DNA of 64,000 bases from CAZWLD01 sp964634685 (GTDB lineage Bacteria > Bacillota_I > Bacilli_A > Acholeplasmatales > JAEDCM01): NCBI GenBank assembly GCA_964634685.1, contig CAZWLD010000001.1:124001-188000 (forward strand), read 5' to 3'. Of the stretch, positions 25,806 to 34,854 are shown one piece after another. The translations under genes and the position numbers were made by a program. A model generated the notes under the pieces. That model did no database searches. It saw nothing but the letters and a program-made list of their open reading frames with translations, and was not told where the DNA came from. Each line of letters begins with the position of its first letter. Within the stretch, counting starts at the first letter, position 1.

Positions 25806-27221
25806 ATGCGTAAAACGAAGATTATTTGTACACTAGGACCAGCCGTTGATGATGTTTCAATGTTAAGAAAATTAATATTAAACGGAATGAACTGTGCTCG
25901 AATTAATTTTTCTCATGGAACTCATGAGGAACAAAAAATAAGAATGGATAAAATAAAGATGCTTCGTAAGGAATTAGGAATTCCCCTTCCAATTCTTTTA
26001 GATACTAAAGGTCCAGAGATTCGCTTAAGAGATTTCGAAAATGGTTCCATTAATGTTAAAGAAGGAGATATTTTTACTTTTTCGAGCGATTATGATTTAA
26101 TTGGAAATGATAAAGTGGTAGGACTTACTTATCCCGATTTAGCTAAATATGTTAAGCCAGGCGATAAGATTTTAATTGATGATGGAAAGGTCGCAACAGA
26201 GGTCACTAAAATCGAAGGAACAAATGTCACTGTAAAAATCCTAAATCCAGGAAAATTAAGCAATCATAAGAGTATAAATATTCCAAATGTTATTGTTGAT
26301 ATGAATTATTTAAGTGACGTTGATAAAAGTGACATTGCCTTTGGAATTACCCAAGATGTTGACTATATTGCGGCATCCTTTGTCAGAAGAAAACAAGATG
26401 TCCTTGATTTAAGAGCCTTCCTTCATGAGCATAATGCCGATAACATAAAAATAATTTCGAAAATTGAAAATACCGAAGGAATCAAAAATATGCAGGATAT
26501 CATTGACGCAAGCGATGGTGTTATGGTTGCCCGCGGTGATATGGGTGTTGAGGTTCCATTCAAGGTTTTACCTTCTATTCAAAAGGATATGATCAGTCGT
26601 TGCTATCGCGCCGGTAAACAGGTTGTTACGGCAACGCAAATGCTTGATTCGATGCAACAAAATCCACGACCAACACGGGCGGAGGTATCTGATGTTGCCA
26701 ATGCTATTTATGATCGTACGACAGCTATTATGCTATCAGGAGAATCGGCAGCGGGATTATATCCAATCGAAAGTGTTAGTGCAATGAGCGAAATTGCCCT
26801 AAGCGCTGAGGAATCAATCGATTATGAAAAAAGATATCATGAAAATGCTCTTGATTTAGGAAATGATTTCCTAAGTGCTATTTCTAATGGTGCTGTTAAT
26901 GCCTCCTATCAGGTGAAGGCCAAGGCCATCATTTGTGTTACCAGAAATGGTTTAACCGCGATGAAGCTTGCAGCATATCGTCCTAATTGTCCAATTATTG
27001 CGATTTGCGTTAATGAAAAGGCTTGTCGTCAATTAAATCTAGCTTGGAATGTTTTCCCAGTTTATTCAACCGAGCAAAACACAACGGATGAGATTTTCCT
27101 AAATGGTATTAATATGGCCTTAAAGACAGGTTTAGTTGAAAAGGGCGATAAGGTTGTTATTACCGGAAGCTCAGCTATTGGTGAAAAAGCTACGGATATG
27201 TTTAAGCTTCATGTCATTTAA
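25806..27221 (+). CDS. pyk: Pyruvate kinase
   Basis: A 471-residue enzyme converting phosphoenolpyruvate and ADP to pyruvate and ATP. It starts RKTKIICTLGPA and has ARINFSHG, the Lys-containing KIENTEGIKNM, the metal site MVARGDMGVEVP and the C-terminal domain to its usual end. It lacks the extra C-terminal PEP-utiliser domain of Bacillus Pyk. The ATG at 25806 has no Shine-Dalgarno; GGAG at about 25764 is too far away. The neighbouring genes are not glycolytic. Confidence 0.97.
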   Translation: MRKTKIICTLGPAVDDVSMLRKLILNGMNCARINFSHGTHEEQKIRMDKIKMLRKELGIPLPILLDTKGPEIRLRDFENGSINVKEGDIFTFSSDYDLIGNDKVVGLTYPDLAKYVKPGDKILIDDGKVATEVTKIEGTNVTVKILNPGKLSNHKSINIPNVIVDMNYLSDVDKSDIAFGITQDVDYIAASFVRRKQDVLDLRAFLHEHNADNIKIISKIENTEGIKNMQDIIDASDGVMVARGDMGVEVPFKVLPSIQKDMISRCYRAGKQVVTATQMLDSMQQNPRPTRAEVSDVANAIYDRTTAIMLSGESAAGLYPIESVSAMSEIALSAEESIDYEKRYHENALDLGNDFLSAISNGAVNASYQVKAKAIICVTRNGLTAMKLAAYRPNCPIIAICVNEKACRQLNLAWNVFPVYSTEQNTTDEIFLNGINMALKTGLVEKGDKVVITGSSAIGEKATDMFKLHVI

Positions 27222-27223
27222 TT

Positions 27224-27247
27224 AAGACACTTCGGTGTCTTTTTTTA
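27224..27247 (+). terminator. pyk terminator
   Basis: AGACAC-TTCG-GTGTCT hairpin with a UUCG tetraloop and a T-run. Confidence 0.95.
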
Positions 27248-27341
27248 TGAATTCTGAAGGTATTTTTTTGTTAAACTTATAGTTTAAAACTCTTTTCTTT
27301 TTTAAATTTTTATATTATATTATTAATGGTAGGTGATTTTA

Positions 27342-27950
27342 ATGCCGTTTATTTTTATTGTTGCTATTATAATAATTATTATTGCAATTAATAATAAAGA
27401 GAAAAAAGGGACAAATAATTCTAGTCAAGGGATAAATAAATATAGTCCCCGAAATTCTGATGATTTTGAGGATTTAGAAAAAAAGCCAACAGAAAAAAAG
27501 GCGGAGCCAGTCAAGACAGAAGAATCATTAAACAATAAAACAGAATATACTTATAGCTATGATTATTCTTATGGACGAAAATCTGTTCTTGATGAAGTAT
27601 ATGATGATAAGACAGCTTCTCAAAAAAATGATGATATTTTAATGGATAATTATAAAGAAGAAAATCATACTCTTTATTCTTCAAATGAAGATCTTTTCAA
27701 AGAAAACGATGAAATAATTGAGGAGAAGAAGGAGCTTTTAAAAGAAGAACCAGTAGTGGAAAACACCTTAGAAAGCTTTATGAAGCAAGACTTTTCAGAG
27801 GATGATGTATATTCATTTATTGACAAACTAAAAAAGGTTCCTAATGTTAAGACAAATTATTTTTTAGATCCGGTTATTGATGAAAAGCCGGATACCTTGC
27901 CAATGGATGTTTGGGTAAAATATAAACAAAAAGTCAAGACAAGATATTAA
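27342..27950 (+). CDS. Single-span acidic protein, unknown
   Basis: A 202-residue protein: an N-terminal membrane helix (MPFIFIVAIIIIIIAI) followed by a long, highly charged, low-complexity tail rich in Lys, Glu, Asp and Asn. The last ~45 residues are more ordered (YSFIDKLKKVPNVKTNYFLD). The start ATG 27342 follows AGGTGA. The tail is probably cytoplasmic. No family is known to me. Confidence 0.6.
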   Translation: MPFIFIVAIIIIIIAINNKEKKGTNNSSQGINKYSPRNSDDFEDLEKKPTEKKAEPVKTEESLNNKTEYTYSYDYSYGRKSVLDEVYDDKTASQKNDDILMDNYKEENHTLYSSNEDLFKENDEIIEEKKELLKEEPVVENTLESFMKQDFSEDDVYSFIDKLKKVPNVKTNYFLDPVIDEKPDTLPMDVWVKYKQKVKTRY

Positions 27951-27952
27951 TA

Positions 27953-28007
27953 AAAAAAGAAGTTCAAAAACTTCTTTTTTTAAATAAGGCTTTACAAAGC
28001 CTTATTT
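27953..28007. terminator. Convergent terminators
   Basis: GAAGTT-CAAA-AACTTC with flanking A and T runs serves the plus strand. A second hairpin, AAGGCTTT/AAAGCCTT, serves the minus-strand LRR gene, whose stop is at 28002. Confidence 0.8.
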
Positions 28008-28988
28008 TGTTTCATATGGACAATCAATATTATAATTCCATTTAGGTGAAAAGCTATTTTTACTGTGATTTGTAATTATTAAGCCTTCATATCCTTCGAA
28101 GCAGTAATCACCAATATGGAGGGTCTTTTCCGGAATTGTTATTTCCTTTAGTCCTTCATCCTCAACCCAAGAATGCGCAAAGGCTTTTTCACCAATTGAA
28201 AAACAATCTAGTGAAAGGCTTTTAAAATTGCATTCATAAAAGGCGTAGTCGCCAATATAATCACAATTCAATTCTAATGAGGTTGTTCTTAAAGAATAGG
28301 TAAAAGCATTATTGCCAATAATCTTGACATTTTTTAAATCAAGATTTTTTAAGGTTCCACATTTATAAAAGGCGCGATCATTTATTATTTCCAATGAATC
28401 AGGTAATGTAATAGAAATAATCCCTGATGTTGTACTTGTGGCCGGTCTTTCAAAGGCCGATTCCGCAATGAGCCTCGTTCCTTCCTTTACAGTGAGACTA
28501 TAATCATCTCCCTGCTCGTTATTTTTATATCCAATTAAGATATCATCGATATAAACGAGTCCAGTTTGGTTTTTATAATAAGCAGTTTTGTAAAAAGCTA
28601 AGGCTCCGATTTTTTCGACGGATTTGGGAATGGAAATATTATTAAGCTTTTCGCAGCCATAAAAGGCATAGGATTCGATTGTTTTTAATTTGTCATTTAA
28701 TTTTAGTTTACTGATATTGGAATTACTAAACGCAAATTGCTCAATATATTCAATCGAATCAGAAAAGGTAATAGATGTAATTTTACTGTCACGGAAGGCA
28801 TTTTCCTTAATTCCTAAAATCGGCAAATCATTGTGATTCTTTGGAAGAGTCACATTTTTATTGCTTCCTAAATAGGAAGAAATAATATAGCCATTGTCAA
28901 CCATCTCATAGGTGAAATCATCCTCCTTAGTTTTTCCGCAGCTCATAAGGATAAAAAGAAGAGGAATAAGGATAATTAGTTTTCTCAT
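28002..28988 (-). CDS. BspA-like leucine-rich repeat lipoprotein
   Basis: A 328-residue lipoprotein. The N-terminus MRKLIILIPLLFILMSCGKT has a lipobox (LMSC, Cys17). The rest is a run of LRR_5/BspA repeats of the NAFRDSKITSITFSDSIEYI type, with AFY/AFxxC and xLxxIxIPxSV signatures. It should be anchored to the membrane outside the cell, perhaps for binding. It overlaps the upstream RDD gene by four bases. Confidence 0.9.
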   Translation of the reverse strand: MRKLIILIPLLFILMSCGKTKEDDFTYEMVDNGYIISSYLGSNKNVTLPKNHNDLPILGIKENAFRDSKITSITFSDSIEYIEQFAFSNSNISKLKLNDKLKTIESYAFYGCEKLNNISIPKSVEKIGALAFYKTAYYKNQTGLVYIDDILIGYKNNEQGDDYSLTVKEGTRLIAESAFERPATSTTSGIISITLPDSLEIINDRAFYKCGTLKNLDLKNVKIIGNNAFTYSLRTTSLELNCDYIGDYAFYECNFKSLSLDCFSIGEKAFAHSWVEDEGLKEITIPEKTLHIGDYCFEGYEGLIITNHSKNSFSPKWNYNIDCPYETK

Positions 28989-29449
28989 AGCCTAAAGCCT
29001 TCATCTTCATGATATTTTTTTTCTTCAATTCTAGCCTTTAGGGTTGTATCAATGACATGACATTTAAATAAAAAATCATGCGGAGACATTTCATCATCTC
29101 GTGACATAACTATGATTCCGCTTATGATTGGATAAATCCCAAAGGTTAATACCGAAATGAAATATTTAAAAAAATCCCTTATTATGATTTTGAATTTTGG
29201 TAGCTCATTATCATCTAATCCAACAACCTTAATCTTATTTAGTCTTTTTCCCAATGTTTGTCCAAAAATCAATAAAGGTATTAATAAATAAAGAAGCCAA
29301 ACTGAAGCACAAACGACCCAGGAAATAATCGGACCTAGATATTGCGAGATTCCAGTTGATAATAAATAAACTCCTGCCAAAAAGAAACAATCGATACAAA
29401 AAGCCATCACCCTTTTTTGACCATTATTTGTTCGTATTTGTTTTTCCAA
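28985..29449 (-). CDS. RDD family membrane protein
   Basis: A 154-residue protein with the RDD signature RVMAFCIDCFFLAG and about three membrane helices. TTG 29449 is preferred as start because AAGGAG lies nine bases upstream of it; the TTG at 29458 sits right on that site. It forms an operon with the LRR lipoprotein. RDD proteins are often linked to membrane transport, but the role here is not known. Confidence 0.8.
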   Translation of the reverse strand: MEKQIRTNNGQKRVMAFCIDCFFLAGVYLLSTGISQYLGPIISWVVCASVWLLYLLIPLLIFGQTLGKRLNKIKVVGLDDNELPKFKIIIRDFFKYFISVLTFGIYPIISGIIVMSRDDEMSPHDFLFKCHVIDTTLKARIEEKKYHEDEGFRL

Positions 29450-29471
29450 GAAAATCAACTCCTTAATTTAT

Positions 29472-29500
29472 AGTATAATATTAATTAATATGATAGTCAA
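29472..29500 (-). promoter_or_regulatory. Promoter of the RDD-LRR operon
   Basis: On the minus strand, TTGACT, 17 bases, TATACT. It lies upstream of TTG 29449. Confidence 0.85.
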
Positions 29501-29577
29501 CGAAGAATATTTGGTGAAAATTACTGTATTTATAATTATAAATATGTTATGATATTTAAGAAAGAAGGATAAAAAAT

Positions 29578-30606
29578 ATGAATTTTGATTTAGATTATTT
29601 TAAAGAGATTGCTAATGAAATTTTTAATACACCATCCCCTACAGGCTATACGATTGAGGCTATTAAATTAATCCAAAAGCTTTTACTTGAAATGGGCTAT
29701 GAATCAAAAATAACCAAAAAAGGAAATTTATGCGTTGAGATTAAGGGTAAAGATAATTCCTATACTGTTGCGACAAGCGCTCACACTGACACCTTAGGAT
29801 TAATGGTTCGTTCAATTAAGCCAAATGGTTATTTAAGTGTAACTAACTTAGGAGGACCGATTATTCCTACCCTTGATGGCGAATATTGCCAAGTTAGAAA
29901 TCGTGATGGAAAATGCTATAGTGGAACTATTTTATCAACATCTCCATCTTCACATGTTTATAAGGATGCGACCAAGGAAAGAAACATTGATAATATTGAA
30001 ATTCGCTTAGATGAGGTAGTAAACAGCGCTCAGGATGTTAAAAATCTTGGTATTGATAATGGCGATTTCATCTTCATTGATCCGAAGTTTATGATTACTG
30101 AAAGTGGTTTTATCAAATCGCGTTTTATTGATGATAAGGGCTCGGTTTGTGTCATCCTCACCGTTTTAAAATATATGCACGATCACAACATCATTCCCAA
30201 TTATCGAACATTAGTCTATTTTGTTGTCCATGAAGAGGTTGGACATGGTGCTAGTACCGTTAGTGAGGAAATTGATGAATTTGTAACGATTGATATGGGC
30301 TGTGTTGGCTTAGATTTAGCTGGCAGTGAAATGAAGGTTTCAATTGCCGCAAAAGATTCAGGCGGACCATATGATTATGAATTAACAACAAGATTGGTTA
30401 ATTTGGCTAAGAAAAATAATATTGATTATGCCTTAGATATTTTCCCAATGTATGGATCAGATATCGGCGCCGCCTATCGTTCTGGTCGCGATATTAAGGG
30501 AGCCTTGATTGGTCAAGGCGTCAATGCGAGTCATGGAATGGAAAGAACCCATATGAAGGGCTTAATAAATACGATGAAGCTTCTTTATGCATATCTAACA
30601 GAGTAA
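29578..30606 (+). CDS. M42 family aminopeptidase
   Basis: A 342-residue zinc aminopeptidase. Metal ligands: SAHTDT (His69, Asp71), FIDDKGSV, HEEVGHG and SHGMERTH near the end. The family includes glutamyl and deblocking aminopeptidases (PepA/FrvX/YsdC), which form large tetrahedral assemblies in the cytosol and finish peptide breakdown. It begins an apparent operon with two FAD proteins. Confidence 0.92.
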   Translation: MNFDLDYFKEIANEIFNTPSPTGYTIEAIKLIQKLLLEMGYESKITKKGNLCVEIKGKDNSYTVATSAHTDTLGLMVRSIKPNGYLSVTNLGGPIIPTLDGEYCQVRNRDGKCYSGTILSTSPSSHVYKDATKERNIDNIEIRLDEVVNSAQDVKNLGIDNGDFIFIDPKFMITESGFIKSRFIDDKGSVCVILTVLKYMHDHNIIPNYRTLVYFVVHEEVGHGASTVSEEIDEFVTIDMGCVGLDLAGSEMKVSIAAKDSGGPYDYELTTRLVNLAKKNNIDYALDIFPMYGSDIGAAYRSGRDIKGALIGQGVNASHGMERTHMKGLINTMKLLYAYLTE

Positions 30607-30618
30607 AGGGTGATTATC

Positions 30619-31788
30619 TTGCGGATTGGAGTTATTGGGGCAGGACCTTCTGGAGTTGCCCTTGCGATTAGATTACAAAGAGCAGGACAAAGAGTAACGG
30701 TTTTTGAACGACAAAAACAGCCATTAAAAAAGATGCTGGTAACAGGTAATGGAAGAGCTAATATCGGCAATCAAAATATGAATCCCAAATTTTATAATAA
30801 TGAAGTCTTTGCAAAAATGATTCTTGATCAATTTGGTAATCAAGAATTAGTGGATTTTTATCAATCATTAGGTCTTCCTGTCCGCTTTGATGGTGAAGGA
30901 AGAATGTACCCTTACAATGAGCAGGCAAAATCGGTTGTTGAGGTGATGATTCTAGAGGCTAAGCATCTAGGAGTTGAATTCGTTTTAGGCGAAGAGATAA
31001 AGGAAATAAAAGTAGAAAATCATTTTATCATCAACAACCAAAGCTTTGACTATGCGGTTCTAGCGATGGGAGGAGCCTCCCAAAATAATGGCTTAGATAT
31101 GCGAGGATATGATTTAGCTAAGGGCTTAGGATTAAAAATTACGAATCTTCGTCCCTCCCTTTGTGGATTTAAGACCAATGATTCCTTGATCGAAGGCTTA
31201 GATGGCTTAAGAGCCAAGGCATTGGTTTCATTTAATGATTTCAAGGAAGCAGGAGAGATTCAATTTAAAAAGGATGGAATTAGCGGAATTGTCATTCTTA
31301 ACCTAGCTGCCTATGTGAATAAGTATAAGGGAAAAAATCCCCTTATTTATCTTGATTTTTTAAATGGTATGGATTCTCAATTCTTAGAGAATATTTATAA
31401 AAATGATTGGAAATATTTAGATGTTGCCTTCAATGGCCTTATCAATAATAAGCTAATGAATAATATTTTAGGAAAGCTAAGGATTAATAAAAGATTTGTT
31501 TCCGAGCTTACTAAGGATGATAAAGATAAGATTTATCATAGTCTAACTCATTGTCCATTACAATTGGGTGAGGTATATGATTTTCAAGCCTCTCAGGTAA
31601 CTAATGGCGGAGTTTCCTTGGATGAAATTGATGATACAATGCAATCAAAAAAAGTCAAGAATTTATATATTGTCGGTGAATTATTAGATATCGATGGTAA
31701 ATCTGGAGGATATAATCTTCATATGGCCATTGCTACTGGATATCTAGCAGGAGGTGGTTTGCTTGATGATATCAATCGCAAATATTAA
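30619..31788 (+). CDS. FAD-dependent protein, HI0933/YhiN type
   Basis: A 389-residue flavoprotein: GAGPSGVALAIRLQRAG is the FAD-binding GxGxxG, KMLVTGNGRANIGN a family motif, and GGYNLHMAIATGYLAGG the C-terminal FAD contact. The TTG at 30619 is the likely start, as AAAGGGTGA precedes it. The substrate is not known. It overlaps the next gene. Confidence 0.85.
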   Translation: MRIGVIGAGPSGVALAIRLQRAGQRVTVFERQKQPLKKMLVTGNGRANIGNQNMNPKFYNNEVFAKMILDQFGNQELVDFYQSLGLPVRFDGEGRMYPYNEQAKSVVEVMILEAKHLGVEFVLGEEIKEIKVENHFIINNQSFDYAVLAMGGASQNNGLDMRGYDLAKGLGLKITNLRPSLCGFKTNDSLIEGLDGLRAKALVSFNDFKEAGEIQFKKDGISGIVILNLAAYVNKYKGKNPLIYLDFLNGMDSQFLENIYKNDWKYLDVAFNGLINNKLMNNILGKLRINKRFVSELTKDDKDKIYHSLTHCPLQLGEVYDFQASQVTNGGVSLDEIDDTMQSKKVKNLYIVGELLDIDGKSGGYNLHMAIATGYLAGGGLLDDINRKY

Positions 31789-33328
31789 TATGCCTCTTGA
31801 TTATACCAAAGAGGATTTACAAAAAAAATGTGCAAAGCTTTTACATGTAAAAGAAAGTGACATTTTAAAAATTGAATTATTAAAGAAATCTTTAGATGCC
31901 CGAAAAAAAGATAATTTGCTATTCGTTTTAAAGGTGGACATTGAGCTTAAAAAGGGCGTTTCTTACAATAAAAATGTGGCAATTTCCTCAAAGAAGCTCG
32001 AGTTTAAGGTTCCTTTATCGAATAAAGATCAAAAAATAATGATTGTCGGGAGCGGACCGGCTGGGCTTTTTTCGGGATTGATTTTAGCTCTTTCAGGACT
32101 AAATCCAATTATTATTGAAAGAGGAGAAGACGTCGATAACCGAGTTGAATCCATCAATAATTATTTTAATAAAGGCATTTTTGACAAGGGCTCAAATACC
32201 ATATTTGGGGAAGGGGGAGCCGGAACCTTCTCGGATGGTAAGCTAACAACAAATTTAAATGATCCATACATTCGTTTTATTCTAGAACAATTTGTGGAGT
32301 GTGGGGCTAATGAAGAAATCTTATATCAAGCTAAGCCGCATATTGGAACTGATATCTTAGTTAAGGTTGTTAAAAATTTACGTCAGAAAATCATTGCTCT
32401 TGGTGGTGAATTTCGCTTTAATTCAACGCTTATGGATATTGATATTCTTGATGGAAGGGTCAATAAAGCTATCATCAAATATCAAGATGAAATCTATGAG
32501 GAAAATGTTGATGGTTTGATTCTAGCGATTGGCCATAGTGCCCGTGATACCTTTGAAATGCTTTTTCGAAAGGGTGTTCATATGGAACAAAAAGCCTTTT
32601 CAATGGGTGTAAGAATTGAGCATAAGCAGGAAATGATCAATAAAGCGCAATATGGTCGTTTTTTTGATTCGAAATATTTAGGCGCTGCCGACTATAAGCT
32701 TGCGACTCACTTAGAAAACGGAAGAGGAGTTTACACCTTTTGTATGTGCCCGGGTGGTGTCGTTATTCCCGCTAATAGTGAAGAGGAAATGATTTGTGTC
32801 AATGGTATGAGCTATCATGCTCGGGATAAGGAAAACAGCAATAGTGCGCTTTTAGTGGAGGTTAAGCCTGAGGATTTTGGTAGTGTTCATCCCTTAGCCG
32901 GAATTTATTTCCAACAAAAATATGAGCGTTTAGCCTATATGGTCGATAATTCCTACAAGGCTCCGGTTCAATTAGTTGGAGACTTTCTCCTTCATAAGCC
33001 TTCAAGTGAAATAAAAGATGTCAAGCCATCATATCCTTTAGGCTATGTGTTGACGGATCTTCATCAAATATTGCCGAATTTTGTATCCGAATCCCTCGAA
33101 AAGGGAATCCTTGCATTTGATCACAAAATTAAAGGCTTTGCGCAACCAACGGCAGTAATGACAGGAATCGAAACGAGGTCATCATCGCCCGTAAGGCTTT
33201 TGCGTGATGATGAATATCAATGTAATTATCAGGGAATTTATCCCATTGGTGAGGGTGCAGGCTATGCAGGTGGAATTACATCGGCGGCTTTAGATGGCAT
33301 TCATTGCGCCATTAAAATATTAGAATAG
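31766..33328 (+). CDS. FAD-dependent dehydrogenase, COG2509 type
   Basis: A 520-residue protein. The first ~85 residues (MPLDYTKEDLQKKCAKLLHV) match the COG2509 N-terminal domain. Then MIVGSGPAGLFSGLILALSG binds FAD, TIFGEGGAGTFSDGKL is a family motif and the end is GEGAGYAGGITSAALDG. AGGAGG lies 11 bases before ATG 31766; the earlier GTG and TTG starts overlap or crowd it. It overlaps the upstream flavoprotein by 23 bases. The substrate is unknown. Confidence 0.85.
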   Translation: MISIANINMPLDYTKEDLQKKCAKLLHVKESDILKIELLKKSLDARKKDNLLFVLKVDIELKKGVSYNKNVAISSKKLEFKVPLSNKDQKIMIVGSGPAGLFSGLILALSGLNPIIIERGEDVDNRVESINNYFNKGIFDKGSNTIFGEGGAGTFSDGKLTTNLNDPYIRFILEQFVECGANEEILYQAKPHIGTDILVKVVKNLRQKIIALGGEFRFNSTLMDIDILDGRVNKAIIKYQDEIYEENVDGLILAIGHSARDTFEMLFRKGVHMEQKAFSMGVRIEHKQEMINKAQYGRFFDSKYLGAADYKLATHLENGRGVYTFCMCPGGVVIPANSEEEMICVNGMSYHARDKENSNSALLVEVKPEDFGSVHPLAGIYFQQKYERLAYMVDNSYKAPVQLVGDFLLHKPSSEIKDVKPSYPLGYVLTDLHQILPNFVSESLEKGILAFDHKIKGFAQPTAVMTGIETRSSSPVRLLRDDEYQCNYQGIYPIGEGAGYAGGITSAALDGIHCAIKILE

Positions 33329-33340
33329 GAGGATTTTTCT

Positions 33341-34183
33341 ATGAAAAGTGCAGGCGAAATATATTCATTTAAGGTTTTAAGAAAAACGGATATTGGCTAT
33401 ATGCTACAGGATGAAGAAAGCAATGAATATTTTCTTCATAAAAATCAAGCTACTCATGATTTAGTTGAAGGTCAATATGTATTGGCGTTTTTGTATTTTG
33501 ATGGTCAAAAAAGAATTACCGCCACAATGGAGGAGCCATCGGTTACCTTAAGTAAACCAGGATGGGGAATTGTTAGAAGTGTTAATCCGAATTTAGGCAT
33601 CTTTATGGATATTAATATATCAAAGGATATTTTAATATCTAAGGATATGTTGCCAACTGATTTATCAATTTGGCCCCAGATAGGAGACCATCTTTATATT
33701 CATCTAAAGGCTAAAACCAATCAACTAGTGGCAAAGATTGTCGGAAAAACTCTTCTTACAACCAATGGAAAAAATTTAGATGAGGGCATTTTGGTTAAGG
33801 CCTATGTCTCTCGTCTTATGTCAGAGGGTGTTTCTTGTTATACCGAGGACTTAAATGTTATTTTTATTCATAAAACGCAAATGCGGGCTAATGTTAGACT
33901 AGGCGAGGAATTAAGTGTAAAAATCATTAAAGCTAATCCCAATGGCGAATATAGTGGCTCCTTGATTCAAAGGAAAGAAAATCAAATGAATGATGATAGT
34001 GCGATTATCCTTGAGTTTTTAGTCACTAACAATGGCAAAATGCGTTTTGGTAATGATTCAACGCCGGAAGAAATATATAAAAATTTTAATATGAGTAAAA
34101 AGGCTTTTAAAAGGGCTTTGGGACATCTATATAAGGAACGTAAAATTGATTTTGTGGATGGAAAAACAATTCTTGTAAAATAA
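33341..34183 (+). CDS. cvfB: CvfB-like S1 RNA-binding protein
   Basis: A 280-residue protein of the CvfB/YitL family: tandem S1-like domains (GWGIVRSVNPNLGIFMDI near residue 70) and a C-terminal winged helix (FNMSKKAFKRALGHLYKERKIDFVDG). CvfB in Staphylococcus affects virulence gene expression through RNA. GGAGG precedes the ATG, and it is probably in one operon with the flavoproteins. Confidence 0.88.
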   Translation: MKSAGEIYSFKVLRKTDIGYMLQDEESNEYFLHKNQATHDLVEGQYVLAFLYFDGQKRITATMEEPSVTLSKPGWGIVRSVNPNLGIFMDINISKDILISKDMLPTDLSIWPQIGDHLYIHLKAKTNQLVAKIVGKTLLTTNGKNLDEGILVKAYVSRLMSEGVSCYTEDLNVIFIHKTQMRANVRLGEELSVKIIKANPNGEYSGSLIQRKENQMNDDSAIILEFLVTNNGKMRFGNDSTPEEIYKNFNMSKKAFKRALGHLYKERKIDFVDGKTILVK

Positions 34184-34249
34184 GAGTGCAAATTGCTTGT
34201 TATTTATTTTTTAGTGTTGTAAAATATGAGTGTAAGGAGGAATAAAAAA

Positions 34250-34777
34250 ATGAAATATAAATGTTTAATTTGTGGACAGGTTTTCGAAGATAGCGATGAA
34301 TGTCCTGTATGTCATGCTAAGGGTGACAAAATCGTTCCATATGTTGAGGAAGAATTAACTTGGGCTGATAGCCATGTTGTTGGAGTGGCTAAAGGCTTAG
34401 ATGCTGAGGTTGTTGCTGGATTAAAAAATCATTTCAATGGAGAATGTACTGAGGTTGGTTTATATCTTGCAATGTCTCGTCAAGCAATGCGTGAAGGATA
34501 TCCTGAAATCGCCGTTGTTTTAGAAAAAATTGCTTTTGAGGAAGCAGAACATGCAGCTCGTTTCCAAGAAATGCTTGGTGATATGATTGGAGATACTAAA
34601 GCAAATCTTGAAAAAATGCTTTTAGGTGAAAATGGAGCTTGCAAGGGTAAAAAAGAAATTGCTACTCGAGCTAAGCAATTAAATTATGATGCTATCCACG
34701 ATTCAGTTCATGAAATGTGTAAGGATGAAGCTCGTCATGGAAAAGCATTAGAAGCTTTATTGAAGAGATATTTCTAA
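34250..34777 (+). CDS. Reverse rubrerythrin (peroxidase)
   Basis: A 175-residue protein with the rubredoxin centre first (CLICGQVF...CPVCHAKG) and the ferritin-like di-iron domain after it (ECTEVG...EEAEHAARF, DEARHGKALE). This domain order defines reverse rubrerythrins, which reduce peroxide in strict anaerobes. ATG 34250 follows AAGGAGG. It has its own terminator, so a single gene. It supports an anaerobic life style. Confidence 0.92.
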   Translation: MKYKCLICGQVFEDSDECPVCHAKGDKIVPYVEEELTWADSHVVGVAKGLDAEVVAGLKNHFNGECTEVGLYLAMSRQAMREGYPEIAVVLEKIAFEEAEHAARFQEMLGDMIGDTKANLEKMLLGENGACKGKKEIATRAKQLNYDAIHDSVHEMCKDEARHGKALEALLKRYF

Positions 34778-34790
34778 GAAATGGATAAGA

Positions 34791-34818
34791 AAGGCTATAT
34801 TTTATAGTCTTTTTTTTT
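34791..34818 (+). terminator. Rubrerythrin terminator
   Basis: AAGGCTATA/TATAGTCTT hairpin (one G-U) and T8. Confidence 0.85.
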
Positions 34819-34854
34819 CGAATGTGCTAAAATTATATTAAGGGAGGGCTAAAG

